From Candidatus Aminicenantota bacterium (GTDB taxonomy: Bacteria; Acidobacteriota; Aminicenantia; Aminicenantales; Aminicenantaceae), in contig JAFGNQ010000031.1 in NCBI GenBank assembly GCA_016926925.1, positions 1 to 7,781 on the forward strand: a stretch of 7,781 nucleotides of DNA, written 5' to 3'. Both the position numbers and the translations under genes were made by a program. Positions 1-6,117 of the stretch are shown in pieces (position 1 is the stretch's first letter; every line of letters starts with the position of its first letter). A model generated the notes under the pieces. That model saw only the letters and a program-made list of their open reading frames with translations. It searched no databases and was not told the DNA's origin.

Positions 1-129
1 AATTATCAGACTCTCATCAACATGGCTCTAAGAGAGTATATGGAATCAAAAAAAGAGCCTCTCGAAGACATTCTTCGCCTTGTGATTCGCGAAGAATTAT
101 CGGCATACGGCAAAAAAACCAAGCGCTGA
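1..129 (+). CDS. CopG/BrnA-type antitoxin, C-terminal fragment (cut by window edge)
   Basis: The frame is open from the first base to a TGA at 127-129 and gives 42 residues beginning NYQTLINMALREYME. The YQTLIN..LREYM pattern is typical of the second helix of ribbon-helix-helix antitoxins of the CopG/BrnA group, in which a short DNA-binding domain represses the toxin-antitoxin operon and the C-terminal tail covers the toxin. The tail here, PLEDILRLVIREEL, is longer than the classic BrnA ending and is rich in charged residues. The start codon, the DNA-binding strand and any toxin gene lie outside the window to the left. No toxin follows on the right, because the next gene is on the opposite strand. 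The family call rests on motif resemblance only; a plain CopG-type regulator without a toxin is also possible. Confidence 0.7.
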   Translation, partial: NYQTLINMALREYMESKKEPLEDILRLVIREELSAYGKKTKR

Positions 130-238
130 TCTGAATTTTTTCGTAAGTATCTCTCCCTTCGCTCAACGTCACCACCTATGCATTAATTACAATAACCATA
201 TCAGTCTTCTTGTTTTATTCCTGTGACTTTTAAAGAGC
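130..238. other. Convergent intergenic spacer
   Basis: This spacer separates the antitoxin tail (+) from the winged-helix gene (-), whose 3' ends face each other. I looked for a bidirectional terminator and saw no convincing GC-rich hairpin followed by a T-run. A TTTTTT stretch lies just after the antitoxin stop codon but without a stem before it. Confidence 0.4.
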
Positions 239-808
239 TCATGAGTGGCTGCGGCGTTTCTTCTCCGGTTCGAATTCTAGCCGAAATCGCCTGGGTTCCC
301 AGGATTCGATGGTCACGAGGATACTGTCGTTGCGGCGCATTTTATATTTCTGGAACCATCGACTCATCTTAAATGCGGCGACATCAAAATCGCCTCTAAA
401 TCCAGAGACGCGGTATTTTAAAGAGACAACATCGACAGGGAGTGGAGTTCCTTGCTCATCGATTAAATTGAGAGCTTTTTTCTCATCGATGTAAGAAATC
501 CAACTATGAAAGGCAGGATAAATCGGCAGCGCACAGTTGTTTACTTCCCAACGCGAAAGGGGAATGCGAAAGCGCACACCCGGAGCGCCCAATCGCAGAG
601 GAATAATGGTCTCTTTATACAGAAGAACAAAGGATTTGCCTTCTTCTTCCGTTCTCAAATGACTGCGAATGCCGGCTTTTGGATTCTTGGCAGAAGAGGG
701 GCGAATTTCCAATACTTTTTTGATAAAATCATCAAGTTTTATTGGTTCAGGGATTTGCTGCAATACTTTCTGTATTGATTCAGCCAGGCTGGGTAATTTT
801 GTTTCCAT
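239..808 (-). CDS. Uncharacterised protein with predicted N-terminal winged-helix (HARE-HTH-like) domain
   Basis: This gene encodes 189 residues from an ATG at 806-808 preceded by AAAAGGAG (818-825 on the top strand), about nine bases away, which fixes the start. Residues 7-65 read like a small helical domain ending in a beta wing. The pattern is SIQKVLQQIPEPIKLDDFIKKV, then P-x-S-A-K-N-P, IRSHLR and F-V-L-L, and it resembles HARE-HTH / winged-helix domains that bind DNA or connect chromatin-type proteins. Residues 67-90 (IIPLRLGAPGVRFRIPLSRWEV) and the aromatic, basic C-terminal half (residues 95-180) form a second domain I cannot name. A resemblance to families annotated as plasmid pRiA4b ORF-3-like is only an impression. 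The tail EKKRRSHS is strongly basic. There is no signal peptide or membrane segment, so the protein should be cytoplasmic. It is divergent from the zinc-ribbon gene at 918, with which it shares a 109-bp spacer. A regulatory or nucleic-acid-binding role is inferred. Confidence 0.75.
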   Translation of the reverse strand: METKLPSLAESIQKVLQQIPEPIKLDDFIKKVLEIRPSSAKNPKAGIRSHLRTEEEGKSFVLLYKETIIPLRLGAPGVRFRIPLSRWEVNNCALPIYPAFHSWISYIDEKKALNLIDEQGTPLPVDVVSLKYRVSGFRGDFDVAAFKMSRWFQKYKMRRNDSILVTIESWEPRRFRLEFEPEKKRRSHS

Positions 809-917
809 TTCTCGAATCTCCTTTTTCTTCCACTGACTTGATTCTCTGTCTATACCTGGTTTTTAATACCTGAAGATAATGAAGCTCAAAAATTGAGATG
901 TCGTTAGGAAGTCAGTC
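809..917. promoter_or_regulatory. Shared divergent promoter region
   Basis: The two flanking genes start outward from this spacer, so it must hold both sets of signals unless transcription enters from elsewhere. On the top strand a weak sigma70-like pair can be read as TTGATT (838-843), 17 bases, TTTTAA (861-866). On the bottom strand GCTCAA (884-889) could serve as TTGAGC, with TTAAAA 17 bases on. Neither is a strong consensus match. A short inverted repeat CTCAA-AAA-TTGAG (885-897) lies in the middle and overlaps the bottom-strand -35 candidate. It could be an operator but may be chance. The ribosome-binding sites are AAGGAG-like for the left gene and AGGAAG (906-911) for the right gene. 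Confidence 0.35.
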
Positions 918-1511
918 ATGGCATATTTTACCAAACTAAAACATTTTCTCAACGAAGATGGCGATTTGCCCTCAGATCTGCCAGGTCCTGCTCGAAAACT
1001 TGCTCTGTTTATCTGCTCACTTGTCAAATCCGTCACAAGCCACTCTGTGGAGGCCCTTGTGCCGACAGGAGTCCGCTGCCGCAGAAGGCCGAAACGCAAA
1101 CCATGTACCGGAGAAGTTTTCGCTTTCCTGAATGAGGATACAGGCGCAATCCAATGGAATTGCTTCAAGTGCGGAGACAACGGCTTCATTTATGATTGGG
1201 AAGATACAAAATGGGATATGCGGGATACCGACTTGATCCCGGTGAGGCTCCATGTCGAAGAAAGAGATCTCATTTTAAATGAAACGCTTGCAGGTCCTGA
1301 TCTTACCGCTAAGCTGGAAACCGCAAAATCGGTTTCTGACGCCATTGTCGTCTACTACAGTACTGAAGAACTCGATGGTCTCATCGGCTATATCGCTGCC
1401 GAAGCGAATCATAACCCCCGCAAAAAAATTCGAGAGCGCCTGGACGCTCTTTGCGACAGCCTGGAGGACCTTCTCGATTCTTATATGGATCTTGAAGACC
1501 GTCAGGATTAG
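918..1511 (+). CDS. Uncharacterised protein with four-cysteine zinc-ribbon-like domain
   Basis: This gene encodes 197 residues from an ATG with AGGAAG six bases upstream. The core is residues 50-100. C54 and C63 (GVRCRRRPKRKPCTGE) and C82 and C85 (NCFKCGDNGFI) form two cysteine pairs, C-x8-C and C-x2-C, separated by a predicted beta hairpin (VFAFLNEDTGAIQW). This looks like a zinc ribbon. The sequence after it, GDNGFIYDWEDTKWD, reads like a conserved signature found in many short bacterial hypothetical proteins. Residues 15-48 are helical. Residues 140-197 are acidic and helical (SDAIVVYYSTEELDGLIGYI, then RERLDALCDSLEDLLDSYMDLED), probably a helical pair for protein-protein contact. There is no signal peptide or membrane helix. 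Zinc binding is inferred from the cysteine spacing, and no enzymatic residues are apparent. A tiny frame with a strong ribosome-binding site follows 12 bases after the stop, suggesting that the gene once had a co-transcribed partner. Confidence 0.8.
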   Translation: MAYFTKLKHFLNEDGDLPSDLPGPARKLALFICSLVKSVTSHSVEALVPTGVRCRRRPKRKPCTGEVFAFLNEDTGAIQWNCFKCGDNGFIYDWEDTKWDMRDTDLIPVRLHVEERDLILNETLAGPDLTAKLETAKSVSDAIVVYYSTEELDGLIGYIAAEANHNPRKKIRERLDALCDSLEDLLDSYMDLEDRQD

Positions 1512-1523
1512 GAGGGAAAACAT

Positions 1524-1586
1524 ATGTGGGAATTTGAAAACTTTTTAACAATGGTTCGATGTGGAATTCCATTCCGTCGTCTTTGA
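1524..1586 (+). CDS. 20-codon reading frame with strong ribosome-binding site; possible truncated gene stump
   Basis: An ATG (1524-1526) follows GGAGGG (1511-1516), which overlaps the stop of the zinc-ribbon gene, with a seven-base spacer. This is the best ribosome-binding site in the window. The frame reads MWEFENFLTMVRCGIPFRRL and stops at TGA 1584-1586. Its position and ribosome-binding site are those of a translationally coupled second operon gene, yet it is too short for a normal protein. Either it is a genuine microprotein or the first codons of a gene whose body was lost at a breakpoint somewhere around 1545-1610. I recognise no family. Confidence 0.35.
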   Translation: MWEFENFLTMVRCGIPFRRL

Positions 1587-1805
1587 CCTTCTCGATGAAC
1601 ACAGGTTCTAGTTTGGCTTATCCATCTTTATAATTCTATTATATTTAGCCAATAATACCGCAATATATCATGCTTAAAATGAGTATTTTTCAAAATGGAG
1701 CATCTAATCCGCAATTCAAAAGGATAAAATTATTTAATTATATTTATATCTGTAAAATGCGTAAGCCAAACTGCATTAAAGTTTCTGCATACTGTCCAAA
1801 TTTTG
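1587..1805. other. AT-rich intergenic stretch between converging genes
   Basis: No reading frame with a plausible start and family resemblance is seen here. The stretch is clearly richer in A and T than the genes on both sides, and it contains the 11-bp inverted repeat described separately. I found no tRNA cloverleaf, no CRISPR repeat pattern and no convincing rho-independent terminator for either flanking gene. Confidence 0.5.
1610..1772. repeat. Widely spaced perfect 11-bp inverted repeat
   Basis: AGTTTGGCTTA at 1610-1620 is exactly the reverse complement of TAAGCCAAACT at 1762-1772. The 141 bases between them are AT-rich. A shorter partial copy, AGCCAA, lies inside at 1647-1652 and could pair with TTGGCT in the left arm. 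The layout resembles the ends of a small non-autonomous element (MITE-like). However, no matching target-site duplication is visible outside the arms, and no transposase is present. It could equally be a remnant or chance pairing in AT-rich DNA. Confidence 0.35.
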
Positions 1806-2822
1806 CTAGTACGAAACATCCTGCGTCTTTTTCTGTGGGGCAAAGAGGAATTTGTTGATTTTCTCAATCAGGAGAGGCGGAGGTTCTGCTTCTTTCTTTT
1901 CGGCCAGGACATTCAAAGCTTCTTGATAGGAGATGTAGGCTTCCATGTCTTTGCCCATTTTCTCATATATTTCTCCGGCTAACATAAGCCCAGGTACATA
2001 TCGGGGGTGGCTTATTCTCAACTGCCGGGCAAATCTCTCCGCTTCAGCGATATCTCCTTTTTTAAGATAATACCGGCTGCAGAGGAGAATCCTTTCTTGA
2101 AGCATTTTTTTACTGGCCTTCTCTTCCTCAATGATTCTTATATCAGCAACTTCTGACTCAAGTCTCTCTTTTATTTCCGAAGCGAGACCGGGTATCAGCT
2201 GAGCACGCAGTGTGTAGTCTCCGGGGGGAATATCTATTAGCGCTTCCGGTGAAAGCCCATATTCGAAAAGGGCAATAATTTTCCCATCCAGAGATATTTC
2301 CCGGCCATGAGGGGATGCCAGTATTTCAACATTCCAGGGGAGAAGCTGATATTCTCCATCAGAGAGAATCTGGAAGGAAATCCACTTGGCCGCATCATGA
2401 GTTCCTGAGCGAAGAACAACTGTTTTATCCGGAGTCTCTTCCAATTCCTCTTCGAGAAAATTTAATATCTTTTCTTGAGTATCTTTTTCCAGTTGAGAAT
2501 ATTCTTTTTCAGAATAATGCTTTATCAAATTCCTGACCCGGGCTGACCTCTGGGCGCCGGCGTTTCTTAAAGAAACTGTCAGAAATAAAGGTGTCCCCCG
2601 AACTAATTCGATTTTCTTCCTCCCATTGACATCCATATCCAATATGATTCTGGGCATCTTGACTTCTGTTTTCGATTCTTTTTCCACTCCAGCGGGCTTT
2701 GTTTTTTTTTCGGAGGCTTCTCCCTCAAACACATCCCTTTTATGAGTCAAGACCAACAATATAGCCATGACAACAACAATCAGAGCGATGAGGATCCCGA
2801 TGTATTTAAATTTATTTTTCAT
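1806..2822 (-). CDS. Single-pass membrane protein with C-terminal TPR-like repeats
   Basis: I place the start at the ATG at 2820-2822, which gives 338 residues. It has GGGG about eight bases upstream and begins MKNKFKYIGILIAL directly before the membrane helix. The frame also allows a GTG at 2838-2840, which adds six residues and overlaps the TGA of the upstream gene. Residues 7-26 are one strong hydrophobic helix after a short basic stretch, so the bulk of the protein should face the periplasm. Residues 32-56 are a charged linker. Residues 57-220 are predicted mixed beta/alpha and include ending strands such as IPPGDYTLRAQL, which look like a beta-sandwich. Residues 240-310 are helix pairs with TPR character (LKKGDIAEAERFARQLRISHP, then LMLAGEIYEKMGKDMEAYISYQEAL). 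The gene is the second in an operon with the metalloprotease and probably encodes its scaffold or adaptor; that role is inferred. I recognise no named family. Confidence 0.8.
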   Translation of the reverse strand: MKNKFKYIGILIALIVVVMAILLVLTHKRDVFEGEASEKKTKPAGVEKESKTEVKMPRIILDMDVNGRKKIELVRGTPLFLTVSLRNAGAQRSARVRNLIKHYSEKEYSQLEKDTQEKILNFLEEELEETPDKTVVLRSGTHDAAKWISFQILSDGEYQLLPWNVEILASPHGREISLDGKIIALFEYGLSPEALIDIPPGDYTLRAQLIPGLASEIKERLESEVADIRIIEEEKASKKMLQERILLCSRYYLKKGDIAEAERFARQLRISHPRYVPGLMLAGEIYEKMGKDMEAYISYQEALNVLAEKKEAEPPPLLIEKINKFLFAPQKKTQDVSY

Positions 2823-2836
2823 CCTCATATCCCCTT

Positions 2837-5017
2837 TCACTCTTTATCCTTAACTCGTATCTGCCCTTGACAGTCACCCTTGGTAGCATCTCCACATTTG
2901 GGCAGCATCTGAACCCACTGAAAATCTCCGGCTTTGAAAATTTCTTGTCTATCCGGCGGAGCATTTTCTCCGGTGCCTTTGGGATCAGAACAAAGGAGAT
3001 TCTTCTCTTTCTTCTCCCATCCATAATGATATACATTCCCGTCCTTCCACCTGTAAAAGTTGGCTACGTCATAGCGCATGATGCAGTTCTCATTCCCACT
3101 GTGAATTCCTTCCCAGACGGCACAGCAATATTCATGGTCTGGATTCGTCACTCCCATGGGGCATAATTCATCCCAGGGCAACTCCGGGTTAAGAGCTTTA
3201 GATATGTATTCAATTTCCTCTCCATGATGGATGATGCCCACACAGTGTCCCAGTTCATGGGGGATGGTGTCTTCGACATCACCCTTGTCTGGATCTACCT
3301 CCACGAATTCCACACTTCCGGGGTATGCAGGCCACACAGAGCTGCGTGTGAATCCACCGCAATCCTCTAAAATGGCCTCCACGACTATCACACCGTGCTG
3401 GTCAGACGCGTGGGCTGTTTTATAATTGAAATTGACTACCCGATCATCATCGCCGCCCATCTGGTCGTAGTCGAGGCGGTGGCATTTGAGGCCTGATAAT
3501 TCCGGGAAGGCATAAAAATCCAGGCGGGCCGGATCAAAAACCACAAAGAAATCCTTTAGGTTGATATCCGTATCCTCCCACTCGTCATCATCCAGCATAA
3601 AACCCCGGTACTCCTCATAATTGGTAAAGCCATCGCCTTGCGTGCCATCTCCCACAGGCTCTGAGTCCATGTCATCCTCAGCTTTTCCATCATTCTGGGG
3701 GCGGCCGTCTACAATGTGATTTCCGTCATCATCCAAAGGAATATCGATGCATTCTTTTGTCCCCCCTGCTTCGTGCGCGGGATACCACATCCCACAAATC
3801 AACACCTCAGCTTTCAATTTACCGAAGGCACCGTAATCATGAGGCTGAATTTCCACTGTGGCTTCACTGACTTCCTCCTTTGTCTCCATGATTTCTTCGG
3901 GTACTTCTCGGCCTACATTTTTGAACTCCGGGGAATTAAAGACGGCCTGATTCTCTATAAAATTCAAATCTACCGCATCCTCTTTGCCTGCATTCATACA
4001 GTAGCCGGGCTCGTTCGACTGCTCATAGAGGGTGAAACGGAATTTTCCCACAGCATCTTCCGGCTTTAAAATTCTGGCCGTGATCGCAACTGTCGCTCCG
4101 TCCTTTTCCGGACGCCAGTCATATTGACATTTATCTATTTCTATCACGACTTCTTCCAGGTAAATGTTCCAGCTCAGCTCTACGCTAGCCGGGCATTCGG
4201 TGAGAAAATTGGATTCCAGAATCTTAGGCTTGGTGTACCGGAATGGGTATTTTTGCCTGCCTTGAATGCACTTTTCCTTCTTATCCACGACATATCGCGT
4301 GCCGTCTGATATCGATACCCCAACCTTACTTCCTCCAGATGGATATCCCGCACCCCAACCGACGGAACGGGCATGCGGCTCTGACGCTGCGTCTGCTTCA
4401 TAGCCGATTTTAATATTCCCGCTACTGGATTTATCCGTTTCAAAGTCGCTCTCTCCTTTTGTCCTCCATTTTTTATCGATAGCAGAACTGTAATTTTGGG
4501 TCCTGAGATATCCCGGGGAAATGGACGCACTGAAGGCATAGCTGATCGATTCCCCATCTCCTTCGTCTCTGATGTCAAGGATAAAAGCGGGAGAAACGGC
4601 ACTGGAATGGACAGCTTCGCCACCGAGGTTGGACTCCGCATGGAAAATATGGTAGTTTCCCACCCAATCGCAGCTTGAGGTACCCTTTCCGCTAACCCGG
4701 CCGCTGTATGTTAAGTAACGCGCGAAATACGGCGTCTGGTAAGCAAATCGTATATTGTCAAAATACCAATTGATAGTCACATCATCGCCAGGACCGACGA
4801 TATGAGCTGTAATCTCAGCCCGGAATCCGCCTTCTCCTTCAACCTGAGACATCAACTGCGACTGCATTTGGGCCTGCAGTTTTTTCGCTTCTTCCAGAAG
4901 ACTCCGGGCATCCTGTTTTTCTGTTCGCTTACTTTCCTGGGCAATCAGCCAGAGTCCGAGGCTGAATGAAAGAAAAATTACTGAAGAAATGAGAATGGAA
5001 AAAGATCTTATCTTCAT
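2837..5017 (-). CDS. Secreted or membrane-tethered metzincin-like zinc metalloprotease
   Basis: This gene encodes 726 residues from an ATG with AGGAAG (complement of 5025-5030) as ribosome-binding site. Residues 1-27 form a signal peptide or N-terminal anchor (K2, R4, then a long hydrophobic run to WLIAQ). Residues 34-58 look like a short coiled coil. Residues 65-420 are beta-rich with scattered cysteines and no family I can name. Residues 428-470 carry acidic loops (DDDGNHIVD; DMDSEPVGDG; GDGFTNYEEYRG) like EF-hand or thrombospondin-3 calcium sites. The catalytic motif is HELGHCVGIIH at 587-597, an exact HExxHxxGxxH. H587, H591 and H597 would bind zinc and E588 would be the general base. CIMRYD (645-650) supplies the candidate Met-turn at M647. 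A cysteine-containing tail follows. It should cleave proteins outside the cytoplasm; the substrate is unknown. It may act with the TPR protein encoded immediately downstream. No propeptide cysteine switch is obvious. Confidence 0.85.
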   Translation of the reverse strand: MKIRSFSILISSVIFLSFSLGLWLIAQESKRTEKQDARSLLEEAKKLQAQMQSQLMSQVEGEGGFRAEITAHIVGPGDDVTINWYFDNIRFAYQTPYFARYLTYSGRVSGKGTSSCDWVGNYHIFHAESNLGGEAVHSSAVSPAFILDIRDEGDGESISYAFSASISPGYLRTQNYSSAIDKKWRTKGESDFETDKSSSGNIKIGYEADAASEPHARSVGWGAGYPSGGSKVGVSISDGTRYVVDKKEKCIQGRQKYPFRYTKPKILESNFLTECPASVELSWNIYLEEVVIEIDKCQYDWRPEKDGATVAITARILKPEDAVGKFRFTLYEQSNEPGYCMNAGKEDAVDLNFIENQAVFNSPEFKNVGREVPEEIMETKEEVSEATVEIQPHDYGAFGKLKAEVLICGMWYPAHEAGGTKECIDIPLDDDGNHIVDGRPQNDGKAEDDMDSEPVGDGTQGDGFTNYEEYRGFMLDDDEWEDTDINLKDFFVVFDPARLDFYAFPELSGLKCHRLDYDQMGGDDDRVVNFNYKTAHASDQHGVIVVEAILEDCGGFTRSSVWPAYPGSVEFVEVDPDKGDVEDTIPHELGHCVGIIHHGEEIEYISKALNPELPWDELCPMGVTNPDHEYCCAVWEGIHSGNENCIMRYDVANFYRWKDGNVYHYGWEKKEKNLLCSDPKGTGENAPPDRQEIFKAGDFQWVQMLPKCGDATKGDCQGQIRVKDKE

Positions 5018-5024
5018 CGCTCTT

Positions 5025-5030
5025 CCTTTT
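5025..5030 (-). promoter_or_regulatory. Ribosome-binding site of the metalloprotease gene
   Basis: Read on the bottom strand this is AGGAAG, seven bases before the ATG at 5015-5017. It supports the chosen start, which also places the signal peptide at the exact N-terminus. I could not assign a convincing promoter in the AT-rich DNA immediately upstream (5031-5177). Confidence 0.6.
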
Positions 5031-5177
5031 CATTGCAAAATAAAAATTCCATTTTGAATGCGGAGTGCGCCGGCTGATGATATTTTCGATTGATAGGAGA
5101 TGCGTTTTTGGCCTTACGGCAAACCCCGAACGAATTCCTCACGACTTTGCTTAACTTCCATCAACTGACATTGATAA

Positions 5178-5750
5178 CGAGATTATCACACTCAAAACGA
5201 CCAGGTCAACGACTCAAAAATCGGCGCAGTCAGCCAGGAACGACAAACCATAGGTCCAGCAGGACTTTTCTGTGGAAGGAAGCGAAATGCAGCCAAAGAA
5301 ACACAGCAAAATAAAGGCCATCCGAGAATCATCGACGGCGACATCGATGGCACCGCCACAGCGGATATGGGTGCGGACGAATTCGTCCCGCCTTTGCCCG
5401 ACATCAAGGCCAACGGTTCGGACGGCCCGGTCAAAACAACGCCTTTCGAGACGCTTCGCCTAACCGTGGCCTTCGCTGCCAATGAAGCCTCCGGTTTGGA
5501 TGCGGATTGGTGGCTTCTGGCGAAGACACCTTCCGGCTTGTTCCACTATGAGCTTGCGTCAGGATGGGTTCCGGGCAAGAAAGTGTCTTTGCAGAAAATC
5601 CTGATGAATTTTCCGTCGAGACCGCTCCGGGATATGCCGGGCTTGACGTATGGAACCTATCTCTTTTATTTCGGTGTCGATTTGATAAAAAACGGCCGGA
5701 TTAACCTGAACCAGGGCTACTACGACAAGGTCAAGGTTGTTGTGAATTGA
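5178..5750 (+). pseudogene. 5'-truncated C-terminal remnant of a large surface beta-helix protein
   Basis: The frame is open from just after a stop at 5175-5177 to TGA 5748-5750, but has no ATG before 5367 and no signal peptide. From 5319 it reads HPRIIDGDIDGTATADMGADEF, in which the DMGADE signature marks the end of 'choice-of-anchor Q' parallel beta-helix proteins. A domain beginning KANGSDGPV and containing DADWW, LASGWVPG and YGTYLFYFGVDLIKNG follows. I know this pattern as a C-terminal beta-sandwich (ANGSDGPV...ADWW...DYTFYFAVD...) repeated in surface proteins of Desulfobacterota and their relatives. The complete family is usually many hundred residues long, so the signal peptide and beta-helix are missing. 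The first part (5178-5318) shows no repeat character and may be out-of-frame or unrelated sequence. Translation from ATG 5367 as a 127-residue protein is possible but has no good ribosome-binding site. Confidence 0.65.
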
Positions 5751-5810
5751 ATTTGGCGGACGTGAAATTAGGAGTAGATCTTAACGTGATCCACTTCATG
5801 CAGCTGCAGT

Positions 5811-6117
5811 TCAAGAAAAATCAAAATCTACGATCAAAGGATAATGATCGCTGTATTCCTTCCACTCATCATATTCTCCGATTTCGACATTCGAAACTTT
5901 GTCAATCAAAAGCTTTGATGCAAAACAATAGTCCAACATATGGCTAACGTCTTTTTTCCTATGCGCCTTCCCCTCTGCCTTGCATAGCCCAAATCGCAAA
6001 AAGATAAAAATCCAATTTGCTCTTAATTCTAAGAGGAACAATAAATTCAACGCGTGAATAGTATTCAATGCTTTGAATCTCGGAGTCGTCATAAAAAAAT
6101 ATGTCCACGCCCTTGCT
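5811..6117 (-). pseudogene. Decayed endonuclease/exonuclease/phosphatase (EEP) family fragment with frameshift and internal deletion
   Basis: Two frames on the bottom strand each carry part of one protein. The first, starting right at the McrC stop (6117) and ending at TAG 5959-5961, reads SKGVDIFFYDDSEIQSIEYY, then VEFIVPLRIK and LDFYLFAIWAMQ. This matches the central strands of EEP (exonuclease III-like) proteins, where 'KGV.IF' and '(F/L)L..WAM' are typical. The second frame ends at TGA 5811-5813 and carries HMLDYCFASKLL, VEIGEY and SDHYPLIVDF. This is the family's C-terminal end with the SDH-P-L catalytic motif (the histidine acts in catalysis). Between the two, the usual stretch of about 60-100 residues with the active-site NxN and D region is missing. 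The N-terminal WN and E motifs are absent too. What remains is about 95 residues of roughly 200-270, in two frames, so it cannot be functional. Confidence 0.7.

Noticed and set aside
863..1189. Bottom-strand frame of 108 codons across the zinc-ribbon gene
   Set aside because: It lies antisense to a gene with a good ribosome-binding site and a cysteine motif. Its product has no recognisable domain and no ribosome-binding site.
1381..1602. Bottom-strand frame of 73 codons, protein-like at its beginning
   Set aside because: Most of it is antisense to the zinc-ribbon gene and has low-complexity, implausible composition. Only the first 20 or so codons look coding, and these are reported as part of the junction finding.
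4180..4641. Bottom-strand frame of 153 codons inside the metalloprotease gene
   Set aside because: It overlaps the protease on the same strand in another frame, is rich in R, S and P, and has no domain or ribosome-binding site. It is a shadow frame.
5090..5314. Top-strand frame of 74 codons upstream of the surface-protein remnant
   Set aside because: There is no family resemblance and the C-terminal half is strongly basic. It overlaps the remnant frame. A further degraded piece of the same gene cannot be excluded but is not visible.
5272..5463. Top-strand frame with GGAAGGA before an internal ATG at 5287
   Set aside because: The product is basic and lacks any family motif, while the other frame over the same bases carries the DMGADE signature. 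The ribosome-binding-like sequence appears to be chance.
5799..5808. Palindrome TGCAGCTGCA between the two converging remnants
   Set aside because: It is a 10-base palindrome with no loop and no T-run, so it is not a terminator. A palindrome of this length is expected by chance.
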